A DNA stretch of 64,000 bases from Cymodocea nodosa. Its lineage: Eukaryota > Streptophyta > Magnoliopsida > Alismatales > Cymodoceaceae. The notes beneath the pieces were generated by a model that was given only the letters and a program-made list of their open reading frames with translations, was not told where the DNA came from and searched no databases. A program made the position numbers and the translations under genes. Location: positions 6,014,001 through 6,078,000 of the forward strand of contig JAZBRI010000004.1 in assembly GCA_036874045.1 (NCBI GenBank), in the 5' to 3' direction. Below, piece by piece: positions 23,237-35,891 of the stretch (within the stretch, counting starts at the first letter, position 1; the number at the start of each line of letters is the position of its first letter).

Positions 23237-26200
23237 ATGGGATGCGTGGTCGGGAAACAAAGGAGGAAGGGAGGAGAGGGCTGGCCTTCGGGTTTGCCGG
23301 TGGAGGACTCGGAGAAGAGGAAAGAGAGGACCCTTTCGACGTCCGGGAGGAAGTACCAGGTCTCTGCCGCGAATGGGGATAGTGTTGACAGTGCGAACCC
23401 GTCGGTGGTGGTGGAAGGAGGGGAGAGGAAGGAAGAAGAGGACGAGAAGGACAAGGACAAGGAGCGGAGTCGGAGGGAGCGTCGCGGCGGCCAGATTCGG
23501 GGAGTGGAGAGGAGGAAATGGAGGAGCCATCCAAGGCTGAGCAATCTGCCCATGAGCTTGCACGGAGAGCAGGTGGCTGCCGGGTGGCCGGCGTGGCTGT
23601 CAGCTGTGGCGGGAGAGGCCATCAACGGGTGGATTCCACGGAAGGCGGACACATTCGAGAAGATTGATAAGGTCAGTATGACTTGACTTGACATTCTGTT
23701 GGTTAGGAAGGCTTCTTGGTATTCTCTCGGCTGAAATGCTGGAGTCCGTGTTTTATGTTGTTTTTCCTCTACTTGCTAGATTGGACAGGGGACATACAGC
23801 AATGTTTACAAAGCTAGGGACACCATCACCGGTAAAATCGTAGCTTTGAAGAAGGTACGGTTCGACAATTTAGAGCCCGAGAGTGTGAAGTTCATGGCAA
23901 GGGAGATCCTCATTCTACGAAGGTTAGATCATCCGAATGTGGTGAAGCTGGAAGGGTTGGTGACGTCCAGGATGTCTTGTAGTTTGTATCTGGTGTTTGA
24001 GTATATGGAGCATGATCTTGCGGGCCTTGCCGCCAGCCCTGTTATTAGATTTTCTGAGCCTCAGGTAGTCAGCATTATACTTAGTCAACCGTAGTAAGCC
24101 TCTCTAGCGAACTGCGGTTATCTTACGGACTTGGTTTCCGTATGGGCAGGTGAAGTGCTACATGAATCAGTTACTGTCGGGGCTTGAACACTGTCATACG
24201 AAGGGTGTTTTGCATCGAGACATCAAGGGTTCAAATCTTCTGCTTGACAACACTGGTATACTCAAGATTGCAGATTTTGGATTGGCTTCATTCTTCAGTC
24301 TGGACCACAAACAGCCTATGACGAGTAGGGTTGTCACATTGTGGTACCGGCCACCAGAGCTTCTTCTAGGAGCTACGGATTATGGTGTTGGTGTGGATCT
24401 CTGGAGTGCCGGTTGCATTTTAGCAGAGCTTTTGTCTGGAAAACCTATCATGCCAGGTCGTACTGAGGTAACTTCATATTTTGTGCTTCATCATCTTTAA
24501 TTCATATTTGTCAAAACTTGCTTTCTTTTAAGCCATGTGAAGTAAAAGTTCATTTGTTTAGTAATTTTATCATAATTTGAAACTCAAATGTGCATGCCTT
24601 TTTTAGGTTGAACAGCTACACAAGATATTCAAGCTCTGTGGTTCTCCTCCAGATGAGTTCTGGAAAAAATACAAATTGCCTCATGCTACAATATTCAAGC
24701 CACAACAACCTTATAAACGGTGTATTGTAGAAACATTCAAGCATTTCCCATCATCATCATTGTCTTTAATTGAAACTCTTCTTGCTATTGATCCTGCTGA
24801 ACGGCAGAATGCCTCTGCTGCACTGCAGTCAGACGTGAGTTTTTCTAGCTTGACGCATACTTAATTGGTTCATTAATTTTCTACACACCCTGATATTTTT
24901 CTTGCTTGCACACTGATCCAATATGCCTTCCTTGAGTGTAATTTATTTCTCATTATATGAAAAGGTGTATTTAGATGCTAACTAGGGTTTGATCATGTCT
25001 GATTAAGAAACTGCTTTATGACAGATTTTTTCAGTAAATACGATAATACATTGATGTTTGCTGGTGCAAAATTTTTTTAGTAAATAAATTAATTTCAATG
25101 GATGTATAAGATCAAAGGATTTTGGTCCCAAAGAAATTCTATGGTACCCTCAACGGTACCACACCCCCCTCATCCAACCCACCCACCCACATCGGCACAT
25201 GCACCCATGCACATAAAGGGACAGCCTTCAGAAATCTCTCAGTTTTTGTGATTTCTGAAGGGCATGTATTGAGGATAATGCCTTCATAGTTCTCTGCTTT
25301 TACTTATGCTGTTGGGCTTATAGCATTTCATGATTAAAATAAGCTAATATTGTTTTACAGTTAAATGTTACTACAAATTCAAGCATCGATAAAGGAAAAA
25401 CTTTGTGCATAAGGCACTCATCGTTGTGGGGTTTGACAAGAGTCCAATTACATGCGACCTTACCTCTATAAATGGAGTGATCCTTTTAGTAGTTTCACAC
25501 TTGTGATCTTCAGATCACAATGGAGCAATATTACTGTCACACCAGCTACCAAGATTATGTGCTTAATATGAAATTCAAATGTTGATAATTAATAATATTT
25601 GGGTCTTGTCTGTTGCCCGTGTACCATAAACTTAACAGAATATTGTTCTCTGAGGTCATCACTAGGACCATTTCTTATTGTCCCTTCACTTACATGGATT
25701 TTAACTTCTTGCCATGCATAGATCCCTATGTATATAAGATGGGGTCCAATGTAAATAACATCCAACAGCAAGAAATTTCCTGATGATGACATCGGAAATC
25801 TGCCTTGTAAACTTAACACTTTTACCCAACTGATTAGGCTATTTCCGTTTTATAGCTTGCTCCTTTTGTTTTATAGGTTTTGCTAAATCTGCATTTACAA
25901 TTCATATGTATTTGCTTACAGTTTTTCACAACAAAACCTTATGCATGTGACCCTTCAAGTCTACCACAGTATCCTCCAAGCAAGGAGATGGATGCTAAAT
26001 TACGAGATGAAGAAGCTAGAAGGTTCCTTATTCTTGTTTTTCATCTTTGTTTGGTGTCTTACATCAATCACTTTTTCTTGGAATGCACTTAATAGGCTCC
26101 CTAGTTTCACTGGAGGAGCTATTAGCAGAACTTATGCTACCATAAGTAGGATGGATGCTATTTTTGAAACTTCGTACATGAGTAGAATGTTAACCAAGAA

Positions 26201-28780
26201 TGCTATCCATTCAGGTTAAGAGCTACTGGTGGAAAAGGCAACAGTGACAGAGTGAAGAAATTGAGAGCACGTGATCAATCTACAAGGGCTATCCCTGCTC
26301 CAGAGGCTAATGCCGAGCTCCAAGCTAACCTTGATGTATGCAAAATATTACTTTCACAATTGTTTATATTAAATGGGAAATTACATAAGATTGGCCTACA
26401 CATGCAATCAATGCAATGGGTTTTCTTAATCAGTGGAAGTATCAATGTTTTTTATCACATAGGAAATTGCAATTTTCAAAATATGATTTGTGTAAAAACA
26501 ATTGAAAACATGAATTCATAATAATTTCCATAAGAACTTCTACAACCAATTTTGATATAACGTAACAAAAGATTGAGCCAAAACTTGAATCAGATTGGAT
26601 TAAAAAAAAGCTATCAAAACAGGAAATAATTTCCATTCATCTTTGAAATAGCAACTTTGGATAAAGCAAATGCCAACAATGGAAAGTAAAATTCACCTTT
26701 TGAAGACAACATGAAATGACCAAATGTCACCAGGAATCACACTGGGAATTCCGTTTAATTCAAATTTAATACAAAAAAGATGAATTACTTATCCATGTAT
26801 TAGAGCGTGGAATAAAAAGCATCATTCATAGAGCTTGAATTTTGAGAATATGATGGTTATAGACTTCATTTTGCAATTTAATTAAGATTAGGCATCAAAA
26901 ACCTACTTCTTGAGGTGCAAGATAACAAAAAAATGGATCATACAGAAATGATGGCACCCCATTGAAGAACTAGGGTTCAAGGACGGGGTGATTGAAAAGC
27001 AGATGGGATGTAGGCTATGCTCCCTCAACACTTGGAGTTGCATTGGGATTCTTAGCAAAGGAAAGAAGGCATTCCACATTAAGGAGCTCTTTTCTTTTGT
27101 GACTATTTAAGATTATGTTGGAATACTAAGTTACGAGCCTCAAGGTAGTCTAGTGCCTGTGAGAGGAGAGGTGATTCAATGAATGGACGAAGTCTGGCAC
27201 AAGAACGAGCTTATTGAACTAACAGTCAAGAAGAACTTAGATACAAGCTGGAAGTTATTTTTTACTATCTTAATAGGCAAGGGATCTTTTTAGGAAGCTT
27301 TAACTAGATCTGATTTTGATCGGAATAGGGTGCTAATTACTTGTGATGATGATTGTGTGAGATTGATTCCATTCCTATTTTATAGGTTATGTTATTTATA
27401 TGTTCTAACATATCCTTAATAGCCATTGAATGGAATTATCATATTTTAATATTAGTTTTCAAATAACAATATCGGTGGCAACCACTTGAGTTTGATAGTT
27501 TCGTCACTTCAAAATTTACTGCTAATTCTTCTCTCTATAAATTTCCTTGTTCCCAGTGCATGTCATTATAATGAATCCTTTCATTTTAAAATTTAAATTG
27601 CTCATTCATCTGTTATTTATAAAGTTTCATTAAATGACTAACTTAATACCTTAATAATCGTTATAATTTTGGATGCCACCTTGATTCTTATATATAAGTA
27701 TCTAAGTGTTCTTGTCCTATTCATTTTTTATCTTTCAGACCTTCAATGTTATACTGAAAAGTTTAACTTAATTCTTTCTTCTCTTCTACATTTCCACATC
27801 TTGATAGGAATAACATTAGGTCTACCATCTTATTTACTTAATAGTTTCTTTTACCTCAAATTTTTGCATTCTTTTAGAATAATGTAGCTTTTACCATTAA
27901 TGTGCTTACATGAATTTCACATATTAGATTCTTCTACGATAGCTTAATTAGAAGGTTTATCAAAGTATCTGCACTACCTATCTTTAAATTCATGATCTTT
28001 TATTAAGAATTTATCAAATTCATTCTTAATATAATTTATTTGACTAAAATCTCTAGTTTTACTTCCTCTTGTCTTAGCCAGCTAATAGAATTACGATTTT
28101 CACCTAATTTTATATTCAAACCATCATAAATTCATTAAATGCTTTTTATTTAACTTCATCAAATATTTTCTTGTCCTTTTTTGCGATATTTGATAAATGT
28201 TAATTATAAATTGATTCACATCTATAAATCCTTATAACCATATTTTTTTTGAATTTCTTCCAATACTCTAGAAACATCCATTATAATTTGACTCACATCT
28301 AAAACGTGAAGTCTGAAATTGCTTACAGTTTTTCACATAACCATTCTTCATGATCTCTAGATGTGCATTTTTAGGTCTTGGCGTTTCTGCAACATAAAAG
28401 TGGAATCTGAAACCATCACTTCTAAATTTAAGCTAATAATCTCGTTCTCCTTTTTACAGAAAAGGCGATTGGCCTCACATTCAAACACAAAGAGCAAAAG
28501 CGAGAAATTCCCACCACCACACCAGGATGGAGCCCTTGGGTTTCCTTTGGATTCTTCACAGCACTTGGATCCAGCGTTTGATCATTCAGATACTTCTTTC
28601 AGTACAAGTTTTCCTTGTCAGAAAGGACATGTCGCTAATTGGTCTGGTCCACTGGTAGACCCTGCCATGGCCGGTCGTCAAAAGCGGAAGAAGGGCCGTA
28701 GCAACTCGTCGAAACTATTTGTTGGTTCAAGGGCAGCCAAGGATAACCTGAAAATTGGGGAGAGTTCAAGAATCACATGA
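23237..28780 (+). CDS. CDK-like Ser/Thr protein kinase, At1g54610/IBS1 group (7 exons)
   Basis: Exons 23237-23671, 23780-24064, 24150-24467, 24607-24834, 25922-26022, 26215-26335 and 28460-28780 (TGA) join in frame to 602 aa. MGCVVGK at the start is a myristoylation/palmitoylation signal, followed by a charged low-complexity region. The kinase domain has GQGTYSNVYKA (147-157), Lys169 in VALKK, a PSTAIRE-like helix ESVKFMAREI, HRDIKGSN (catalytic Asp264), DFG at 282-284 and VVTLWYRPPELLLG. The tail has FFTTKPYACDPSSLP and KRKKGRSNSSKLFVGSR, both typical of the group. These kinases resemble CDK9/CDKC but carry a lipid anchor; one Arabidopsis member (IBS1) acts in defence priming. The start was chosen for MGC. 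Intron 5 has an unusual donor (GTTCCT). Intron 6 holds LINE copy e. Confidence 0.94.
27560..28330 (-). mobile_element. RTE-clade LINE, internal fragment (copy e)
   Basis: On the minus strand, pieces match the RTE linker between endonuclease and RT (KLGENRNSISWLRQEE-like, near 28080) and the start of RT (the TLRYLYIRIKVASKIITIIKV region near 27700-27640, corresponding to LIPIYKNKGDIQNCNNYRG). It lies antisense in the last intron of the CDK-like kinase gene and is heavily decayed. Confidence 0.6.
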
Positions 28781-30301
28781 ATACAACTCAATGAATTGAT
28801 ACACCTTAGGTAATATATAACTTTCAATTGAAACTCTTCCGCACCTTGCAGTCCTTTGTTACGGGAAGCTTTTAAGTAAATGAGAGGAAATTTGTTCCAG
28901 TTTTTCCTATATTACAATGTCACGTTAGATGTTATAATTATAGAAGGCCACCAAGGGGTCACTTTGTATATGTGATTTTTCTCAGCGATTTTGGATCTTT
29001 TTTTTTTTTTTAGAGTTTTAAGCTTGACAGACTAGGGTCTATAACTTAAAAAGCTTCTGTGTCTGGCGGCAATTAATTGCACCTATCATCAGTACAGGTT
29101 AAGTGCTATTTTAGGGTTTGAGTTATGGTCAACATATTTGTGTTTGTTCCCGAATTGCAACATGTCATGGAACATTTTGGTAAGATACCGCTAAAAATTT
29201 TCAATTGAAACGTTTTTTTAACAAGATGTTGTTGGGCTTTGAACTTGGATTTTTTATGAAATGTTTTCATAAATAAAGACTACTTACGCAAATTAGTAGT
29301 TATAATTTCAATTAGAACGTCACTGAGGTGCTACGAATGAACGATGAATTGGATAAAATAAGGGACGTGTCAAGAACGCGGAGAGACGAATGACCGTGGT
29401 ATCGATGTGTGCAAAAAAGATTTACGTTTTTGACATTTCGGTGGTCTACCAACAAATCCGAAAGAGTTTTTCATTTTGCATTCTACTCAAATCCTTTAAT
29501 TTAAGAGGGAGCAATTATTTTTGCGGGGACTAAGATTTTAAGAGTTATAATTTAAGTGCCGCGCATATTAAATTCGAACTAATTAACTGTTATAAGATTG
29601 CTGCCTTTCATGTTCTCCTCCAAGACAGTTTAATTTCAAATATATCATTACCCTGCCGTTATTTATAATTATTTTTATTTACTTAAAATTCTTTTAATTC
29701 ACTGTTCCCTTCTTCCTCAGCTACGGATCTTTAAGTCCCATATGATATGGTGACATAAAACCAAAGTGATTCTGAAGAATGCAAGGCCGAGAGATCTTTC
29801 CGTCAAGATTTCGCTGGAGAAAAAACAAAATCTGAAGAGTGCAAATCTCTCGATTTTGCTGATATACACAGCGGACGAAGAACAAACAAAGCCCACACTA
29901 TCTTTTGCTTCTGAAAACAAATTAGTAAGTAATTACGGAAAAAATTACATGATGAATCTGTACAACGACACTGATCATCACCGTGTAACGGTAGGCAAAC
30001 AACAACACACATGCAACAGCTGCAAAGACCACCGGAAAAAAATCATTCAAGTTGGCAAACGATGATAGACAGATAAATCACCCTTGCATGCAGCCAAATA
30101 TACCATCAATCAATCCTCTTCTGTCCGCTTTTCATCACACGTGCCAATATGAGAATGAAAACCATGAACAGCTTGTGCAACTGCTTGTTTTAAGTTATAA
30201 ACGTCCTTTTGTTGGCATCATTGAGGGATCTCCATTTTGTGTGAATGTCACATGCTTCCCTTTGCGTGACTTGTGTCCCTCTGTCTAAAATCCAAATTCA
30301 A
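28781..30301. other. Convergent intergenic region, CDK-like kinase and PBL27-type kinase
   Basis: Presumed 3' UTRs at both ends. The middle is AT-rich. No reading frame here resembles a known protein, and no further element was identified. Confidence 0.5.
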
Positions 30302-33300
30302 TTATCTTCCAGAAAGGGGACCCAAGTCAGCTTTGCTTTCTGACAGTACAGCTTCTGTCCGCAAGTTGGGTGTATTAGGTGACTCCACATGTAGGCTATT
30401 CTGTTTTACTCTGCTCCTGGATGTCGAGGAACTAGTCCTTGAAGTGGCATTTGGGTCATAAGTTTGTGATGCTAAATATGAAAGCGCAGTTACAACATCG
30501 CCTATAAGTGGTCGTTCAGCCGCTTGCTCATGTAAACACATTGAAGCAATAGCCAATGCTTGAAATAGACCTCGCATTGGATAATGTCCCCGGAGCAATG
30601 GATCTGCCAATTTTGAAAATTTCCTTCGATCTTTGAACAGTGGACGAGCCTGCAGATATATGATAACACAATTTAAAGAAAGATATTGCCGTCCACCAAG
30701 AACACAAGCAGAGCTACTACCATGTCCAACATTGCGATCAGCTTACAATTCACATATACACTGATATTTTTGTGCTAATTTATAGAAAAATGAGTTAATG
30801 ATGACAGGAAAATAGGAATAATAAAAGGAGAATAAGCTTACCCATGCAACCAGGTTGTGTTCCCCTGGAGCTCTATTGTTGTCAATAGCCTTGCGCCCTG
30901 TAATTATTTCAAGAAATACCACTCCAAAACTATACACATCTGATTTTAGCGTCAATTGTCCAGTCATAGCATACTCGGGGGCACAATAGCCATATGTCCC
31001 CATAACCCTTGTTGAAACATGAGTATTATCACCCACGGGACCAAGTTTAGCAAGTCCAAAATCTGACAATTTTGGATGATATCCCTCACCAAGTAAAATG
31101 TTTGATGATTTAAAATCCCTGTAAATAACAGGAGGATTTGCTTTATCGTGCAAAAACTCCAGGCCCTTGGCTGCACCAGCAGCAATTTTCATCCGTGTGT
31201 TCCAGTCCAATGCATTTTTCTCGGGTGGAATATCTGAGAAGGAAAACGGAAGTAGTGCCAGCAAATCAAAGGAAAATATAAAAGTACAAAGAAAATATTT
31301 AAACAAAACAAACATTTATAATATTGACAAGAAAATTAACTGCATTAAGGTATGACATGGTTTGGTTTTAAGGAGGTTGGGACTGATATTGCCCAGAAAA
31401 CTCAATCCACAAGCTTCACTGCTTGAGACAGTATGCAGCGTGAATATGACAAGCAGATAGGGCAGAACCTGCTTTGTACACTCCTAAACAAACAACTTCT
31501 TAACAGGGTTAATAAACTACACCAATCATCAGGAACCAATGAGTAGCTTGTGCTATTTTTAAATTGAACAAAGAAAAACAGATGTTGTCAACAAAACGAA
31601 TTTGCTGTAATAGACACATCCAGGTCTTGCCTAAAATTGTAAATGGTCACCCATACCCCATAAAATAAGAAGATGCCTAAGAGGACCACAGTCATGGATA
31701 ACAGAAATAAAGAATAAAACTTAGTAAAGATGCATCTTGTTTATGAAGAGGAGGAGAACCTCGGAATTTAAAATCAGCCCACTTTCATACAGGAAGGAGT
31801 CTTACTTGATAAAAGATTCACAAGGAAGATGGAATAATTAAGTAGCTAAGAACAAACAGGATGATCAAGTAAAATAAAGTGGATTTGGCTGGCTGATGCC
31901 ATCATCCAGTTGTTATTATGTAAAGTGATTTGGTTCTGTTGTAAAAAAATGGCCATCTTGTAATTAGTAGAGTGATTAGTTGTAACATATTTTCTATACA
32001 GACTATATACTACAATTATTGATCCCAATTATTTTCTCGACTTTGCCTCCAGAGCTCCATGCTGTGCAACAGTGAGAGATTGCTGCTGAAGAGAGTGCGA
32101 AGGAGATGGCTGCACAAGATCTAAGCAAGGATCTAGAGCTGAAGTTCTTCATGGTATCAAAGGCAAGGATCAAGGAAGATGTGACTAGATCATCTCAACA
32201 CACCAAAGGGAAGGGGCTTCATTAAAGAACTCATCAACTATTGAAACTCAAGAAACAAAGATAAGTTCCCCTTTCCCAAGTCTGCTAATGTTTTGAACTT
32301 TGTTTCTCCCAAGTTCAACATGAGCAACTTCATTCTTTGTGAGACAGATGTTTAACATCATTGAGTCATAAGGTCTGGCTAAATTCATGGATGGATCCAG
32401 CAAAGAACCTAAAAGATACATCTTAATAGGGGATGAGGAAGGTAGAAGCAAAGAGGCTACTAACCCGGCCTTCTTAATTGGAGAACAGATCATCTCCTTA
32501 AAAGTTGGGGGTCCTATTATAGTCGTGAGGTTGGCCCTGCACCAGATGTATAACTGCTCTTCAGAATGTTTTGCTCAGCTCTGTTGATCAAGAATTTTTC
32601 TCATTCATCAAGTACAAAATCTGAAAAGGAAGTCATGCACTTCTTGAGTGAATATTTGAGAGACTCTGATGAATTAACTGTCATTGGAAAACCATTGAGG
32701 ACCAGGGCAAGGTTTTTTGGCTTTTAAATGGATTGGGACTAAAATGAGTCTTTTTTAACCTCCACTTTCTACTCATGCTGCTTTGATACCAATGTTTGTT
32801 TACAAATCTATGAACTTAGAACTCAATATATTCAGTACAGTCAACAACAATAATTTGTTTTCATAACCAGCAATAATGGTAGAAGAGGGTGTGAATGTTT
32901 TAGGAATAAAAATTTTGTGAAGAATTATAGTAGTGGAAATAATTTTCATCCTTCAACAATCTTCATATCTAAAGGAAGAGGTATCAGTCCCATTAGGAAC
33001 AATATTTGGTAAGAGCAACCAGAATGCTGACGAAAAAGAAATGAAACTTGTGAGATCTGGGAAAAAATGGTCACAATATGACCATGGGTTTCAGATTCAA
33101 GAAACTACCACGGGCTCTTGCTGCTGGAACCTCAGTTGAAAATCAATGTGATGAATGGCATGCCAACTTAGGGGCATCATCCCACATGGCTGCTGAGAAC
33201 GTTAAATAGACAGACTTATCCACATATAAGCCAATGATGGATTAAAAATCGCAAATGGAAAATTTCTTCCTATCAAGAACATTGGTGATACATGGTTACA

Positions 33301-35020
33301 TGTCTATAGTACCTTACTATCACCAGACCCAACCTTACTTTTTCTGCGAATATTTACTCATTATACGTTAGTAAAAAGAATCCTTCAATACGTTCTTGGG
33401 GCTATTAGTAAAGGTATGATTTGTTACAAAACTCCAAGCAAGTCTTCCTGATGTTGATTGGGACACATGTCCTCCGACCAGAAGGTCTGTATCTGGTTTG
33501 GGTCTTCTTCGGGGAGAAATTGTATATCTTGACGATCTAAGAAAGTCAGAGTATCATACTATGGAATCCACTACATCTGAAATTACTTGGTTAACCAGGC
33601 ATCCAAAAGAGTTAAGTATCCCAACATCTGTGATAAACTAAATATTTTGCAATAACCACGAGCAATGCATGGAGTCACTCTCAATCAAGAAGAAACAATA
33701 TGAATTTGTCATCAATTAAAGCTTACATGTTTACCAGCCTCTAATTGTAAAGAAAGTGATAGAAAGCAACGTAAATCAAAAGTTTGATAAGTACCAATCA
33801 GGACTACAAAAGGCACAAGATCTCACCATGCAAATGATCCTCCAATGATCCAAGTGGCATAAACTCGTAGACAAGGAGTCGTTGATCCCCATCGGCACAA
33901 TAGCCAATTAGATTGACAAGATTAGGGTGATGCAATAGACTGAGCATAAGAACTTCAACTAGAAATTCCCTGTTTCCTTGAAGACCACTTCGGTCAAGCT
34001 GTTTCACTGCAACCACCTGTTCAGAGAATGAGGAAAAGAAAAGAGTAGAGACTTAACATCATTTGATCTTGCAGGTGCCACAGTTAGAATAGCATGCATT
34101 GCTCTCTCGTGGTTTAATCGATCTCCAATCTTGCCAATGCAAAATACAAAAGTTACGACCAGGTTATCATCACATAGATAGTACCTGTCCGTTGCTCTCC
34201 AACCGCCCCTTGTACACACGACCAAAACCGCCTTCACCCAATAGAGACTCCTGCCTGAAATTTTTAGTGGCTAAAGCAAGCTCACGAAAAGTGAATGTAT
34301 GAGCAGCAATACGAGCATTGGTTCCATCTTTCTGCTCTGGGACTTCCTTCTTCAAGTTTGAAGTGCTCCTTGTCGTAGATTTTTCCAACTTTTTTGATTT
34401 GGAATCTGATTTGCTACTTGTCTTTGATTTATCTTCACAGGAAAAGTAATCAATTATATTTGCAACAAAGCATGTGTCAGAAATGGAACGACATGTTAAT
34501 GCTACAAAGTTTTAGTGGATTGCAAAACTCTCAATGTACTTTGGAACAAAGGCGAATCAAATGAAGAGGCACAACACACGACGTTTAGATCGATGCGCCT
34601 GCCTTACATTGTTAACCAGTAAACCCTGCGCTTTGGGAACCGATACGGTGTGATAAAAATCACCTCCAAAGCATGGAGAAGTCTCATGTTCCAAGTATCC
34701 AACCGCATCAGAACCAAGTACAAGCCAATTAACAGCTAAAATTCAATCGAACTCACGCGCAACGAAGCCCCAAACAATGACTTACAGCAATGACGAAAAC
34801 AAAACCCAAACCAAACCAATCAGCACTGATAATCAACGACACACCCAAACAAGCCCACACGAAAGAAGCGACCTTTGTTAAAAACCCAAAAACAAAAACA
34901 CTAAAGAGGAAGGTCACCTGATCCCACTCCAGCCACGCGACGAGACCCCACGACTGCATCCTCACTGTCTTCCTCATCGTCGACATCATACGCTGCGAAG
35001 CAAAGGAAGCACCTACCCAT
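30302..35020 (-). CDS. PBL27: Receptor-like cytoplasmic kinase, subfamily VII, PBL27 type (5 exons)
   Basis: Exons on the minus strand: 35020-34918, 34432-34185, 34016-33827, 31233-30842 and 30649-30302 (TAA), giving 426 aa in frame. MGRCFLCF at the N terminus has Gly2 plus Cys4 and Cys7 for membrane anchoring by acylation; a Lys/Ser-rich linker follows. Kinase landmarks are [30 protein letters not shown] (Lys122), YRDFKSSN (Asp220), DFGLA (238 on) and [14 protein letters not shown]; then [11 protein letters not shown] and [12 protein letters not shown]. The kinase core is very close to what I remember of Arabidopsis PBL27, which links chitin perception (CERK1) to MAPK activation. Neighbours TON2, kelch and DVR support PBL27 orthology by synteny. 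The tail after the kinase domain is Ser-rich. Intron 3 (2.6 kb) holds copia fossils. Confidence 0.94.
31830..33650. mobile_element. Degenerate Ty1/copia material (fossil)
   Basis: In intron 3 of the PBL27-type gene. Plus-strand signs are an LTR-like stretch near 31950-32050 (AGTTGTAACATATTTTCTATA), a primer-binding-like TGGTATCAAAGGC near 32153, and RT/RNase H-like coding remains near 33380-33600 ([18 protein letters not shown] and STTSEITWL sense). A second primer-binding-like site in the opposite direction lies near 32785, so at least two copia pieces appear mixed or nested. Clearly broken, with many breaks. The outer limits are approximate and strand orientation is mixed. Confidence 0.6.
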
Positions 35021-35216
35021 TCTCGGACAGGGCCAGGCGGAGGCGGGGACAGAGGAGAGTAAAGGGTAAAGGGTAAAGATTAGGGGAAAGGATGATGGCT
35101 CCTTTTCGCGTTCCCCTCAATCAGCGGAACCCAAGTAGGCGGGCGGGGGGGAGGTGGAAGAGGAAGATGAGGAGGGGAAGGTGTATATACGGAAAAACCC
35201 ACAGATGTAAAGCGAC

Positions 35217-35264
35217 GAGGAAGGAAGGAAGGAAGGAAGGAAGGAAGGAAGGAGGGAAGGAAAG
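35217..35264. repeat. (GGAA)n tract
   Basis: About ten GGAA units, then GA-rich sequence. On the minus strand, in the direction of the PBL27-type gene, it is a (TTCC)n pyrimidine tract about 200 bases upstream of the start codon. Confidence 0.9.
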
Positions 35265-35867
35265 AAGAGAGAGAGGAGGAGTCGAGAGCAGTGGACTGGA
35301 ACAGCGCTTCGCTCTTTTACGTGTGCGTGTGTGCGTGCGCGCGCTGAGGCCTGAGTTCCAACAGTGGAATGGTAGAAAATCCTTCGCCGGTGGGAAATTT
35401 GTCGGCAGACCACGGCACAACTGTTTTGAGGGTCTTTTTGTACTTCCATCATTTAAAAAATGTATGATTGCTGTTAAAATATCACTGCGATTAATTTAAT
35501 GTCTCGAGCATCATCTTTATTTTTACCCTCGAATAATAATCAATTGATTTAAACTTTTCCATAATCAATTTAATTTTTTCTTTTCCCGTTCAAACTGCTC
35601 CTCCGCACCGCCATTCTCGTCCACGGTGTTGTCGCCACGCCGCCGCGTGAGGTGGCTGCCGTCGGCTCAGGAGCCGAGACAGGACAGTGGTTTCGGCGAG
35701 AAGTCGCTGCGGATTCGCCCTGTCGGATGCCGCCACGAGCGGCGCCGAGTAAGACTGTCGACCGTCGACCGCCGACCGCCGACCGTCGACACCGCTTCTC
35801 TCTCCCCTCCCTGTCATCATCTTATTTTCTGATGCCGTACTGAAACAAGTAACACTGGCAGTGTTTT

Positions 35868-35891
35868 ATATATATATATATATATATATTA
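35868..35891. repeat. (AT)n microsatellite
   Basis: About ten TA units in the divergent region upstream of the kelch gene. Confidence 0.85.

Noticed and set aside
23070-23694. Long minus-strand frames opposite exon 1 of the CDK-like kinase
   Set aside because: Ser/Pro-rich shadows of GC-rich coding DNA; the plus strand has the MGC start and splices into the kinase domain.
35590-35843. Overlapping frames in a GC-rich patch upstream of the kelch gene
   Set aside because: They consist of repeated GTCGACCG-like words and match nothing; more likely promoter or low-complexity sequence than a gene.
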